A stretch of DNA of 7,231 bases from Muribaculaceae bacterium (GTDB lineage: Bacteria; Bacteroidota; Bacteroidia; Bacteroidales; Muribaculaceae): NCBI GenBank assembly GCA_016287065.1, contig JAEEVB010000120.1, forward strand, positions 1-7,231, given 5' to 3'. Every line of letters starts with the position of its first letter. Within the stretch, counting starts at the first letter, position 1. Position numbers and translations under genes: made by a program. The notes under the pieces were generated by a model that ran no database searches, had not been told where the DNA came from, and saw only the letters and a list, made by a program, of their open reading frames with translations. Positions 7,060 to 7,231 of this stretch are shown piece by piece.

Positions 7060-7078
7060 AACAAATAAATGATTTGTT
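7060..7078. repeat. 7-bp inverted repeat sharing the AACAAAT half-site
   Basis: AACAAAT (7060-7066) and ATTTGTT (7072-7078) flank the spacer AAATG. The half-site is the same as in the inverted repeat at 6814-6837, but in the opposite arrangement. It lies 22 bases downstream of the stop of the minus-strand gene at the window end. It could be a weak A+T-rich hairpin in that gene's 3' region or a protein-binding site. Confidence 0.4.
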
Positions 7079-7100
7079 CCTGAACCGAGTGAAGCGCGGC

Positions 7101-7231
7101 TTAATCTGGTTCTTTGAGGGTGATTTTGGTCACGATGCGGTTGCTCTCGCCGCGCCAGGGCAATTTGCCCTTGTAGTACTTGTAGTCGAGCATCACACGC
7201 TTGCCCGTACCAGCCAGTTCCATGGCCTGGC
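7101..7231 (-). CDS. C-terminal end of an unidentified protein, 5' part outside the window
   Basis: The minus-strand frame is open from the window edge to the TAA at 7103-7101, giving 42 visible codons. It includes LAGTGKRVMLDYKYYKGKLP, then WRGESNRIVTKITLKEPD. The codons are G/C-ending (CTG, GGC, CTC, TAC, AAG, ATC), as in the operon genes, and a terminator-like hairpin lies downstream, so it is very probably a real gene. The alternating hydrophobic pattern with many Lys, Arg and Tyr suggests a beta-strand-rich ending. I do not recognise the family and assign no function. The next gene on the same strand is 433 bases away and has its own promoter, so the two are probably not one operon. Confidence 0.7.
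   Translation of the reverse strand, partial: QAMELAGTGKRVMLDYKYYKGKLPWRGESNRIVTKITLKEPD

Larger units (their letters stand above)
6668..7100. other. A+T-rich intergenic region with no gene seen
   Basis: This 433-base gap separates two minus-strand genes. It holds the promoter at 6721-6751, the two inverted repeats, six AACAAAT/ATTTGTT copies (6701, 6780, 6814, 6831, 7060, 7072), a C7 run at 6807-6813 and the T-run hairpin at 6994-7012. I found no convincing small ORF, tRNA or structured RNA in 6838-6990. Confidence 0.6.

Overview
The window looks like chromosomal DNA from a gut-type Bacteroidota, most likely order Bacteroidales (Prevotellaceae or Muribaculaceae-like). Three things in the sequence suggest this. 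The minus-strand surface protein joins BspA-type leucine-rich repeats to a C-terminal half dockerin (GDLNGDGKVNVSDV). A TTTG-N19-TATATTTG promoter of the Bacteroidota primary sigma factor type lies upstream of it. None of the complete genes has a clear Shine-Dalgarno sequence. The family or genus cannot be fixed from this window.

Layout. Bases 1-5091 hold five plus-strand genes packed as one probable operon, with gaps of +16, -4, -13 and +3 bases: the C-terminal part of an RluA-family pseudouridine synthase (5' end outside the window), an ABC ATPase, its ABC-2 membrane permease, and two consecutive, different acyltransferase-3 family membrane proteins. Bases 5092-5242 are a convergent intergenic gap with a G+C-rich hairpin that probably ends transcription. 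Bases 5243-6667 (minus) encode a secreted BspA-like leucine-rich repeat protein. Its repeat region is more A+T-rich than the operon; for example, 6121-6180 has 20 G/C in 60, against 41 in 60 at 3481-3540. Bases 6668-7100 are A+T-rich non-coding DNA. They contain the promoter of the repeat protein, six copies of AACAAAT/ATTTGTT (four of them in two inverted repeats), a C7 tract and a probable terminator for the next gene. Bases 7101-7231 (minus) are the last 42 codons of a gene I could not identify.

How the genes may work together. The ABC ATPase and permease make a standard two-component NatAB/YhaQP-like transporter. The two acyltransferase-3 proteins are integral membrane enzymes of the kind that acylate surface glycans or lipids. 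Their tight coupling to the transporter suggests a small cell-envelope modification and export unit attached to an rRNA-modification gene, but the substrate cannot be read from the sequence. I see no phage, IS element, CRISPR array, tRNA or rRNA. The points most worth checking are the paired acyltransferases with different conserved residues, and the AACAAAT repeat cluster around the surface protein promoter.
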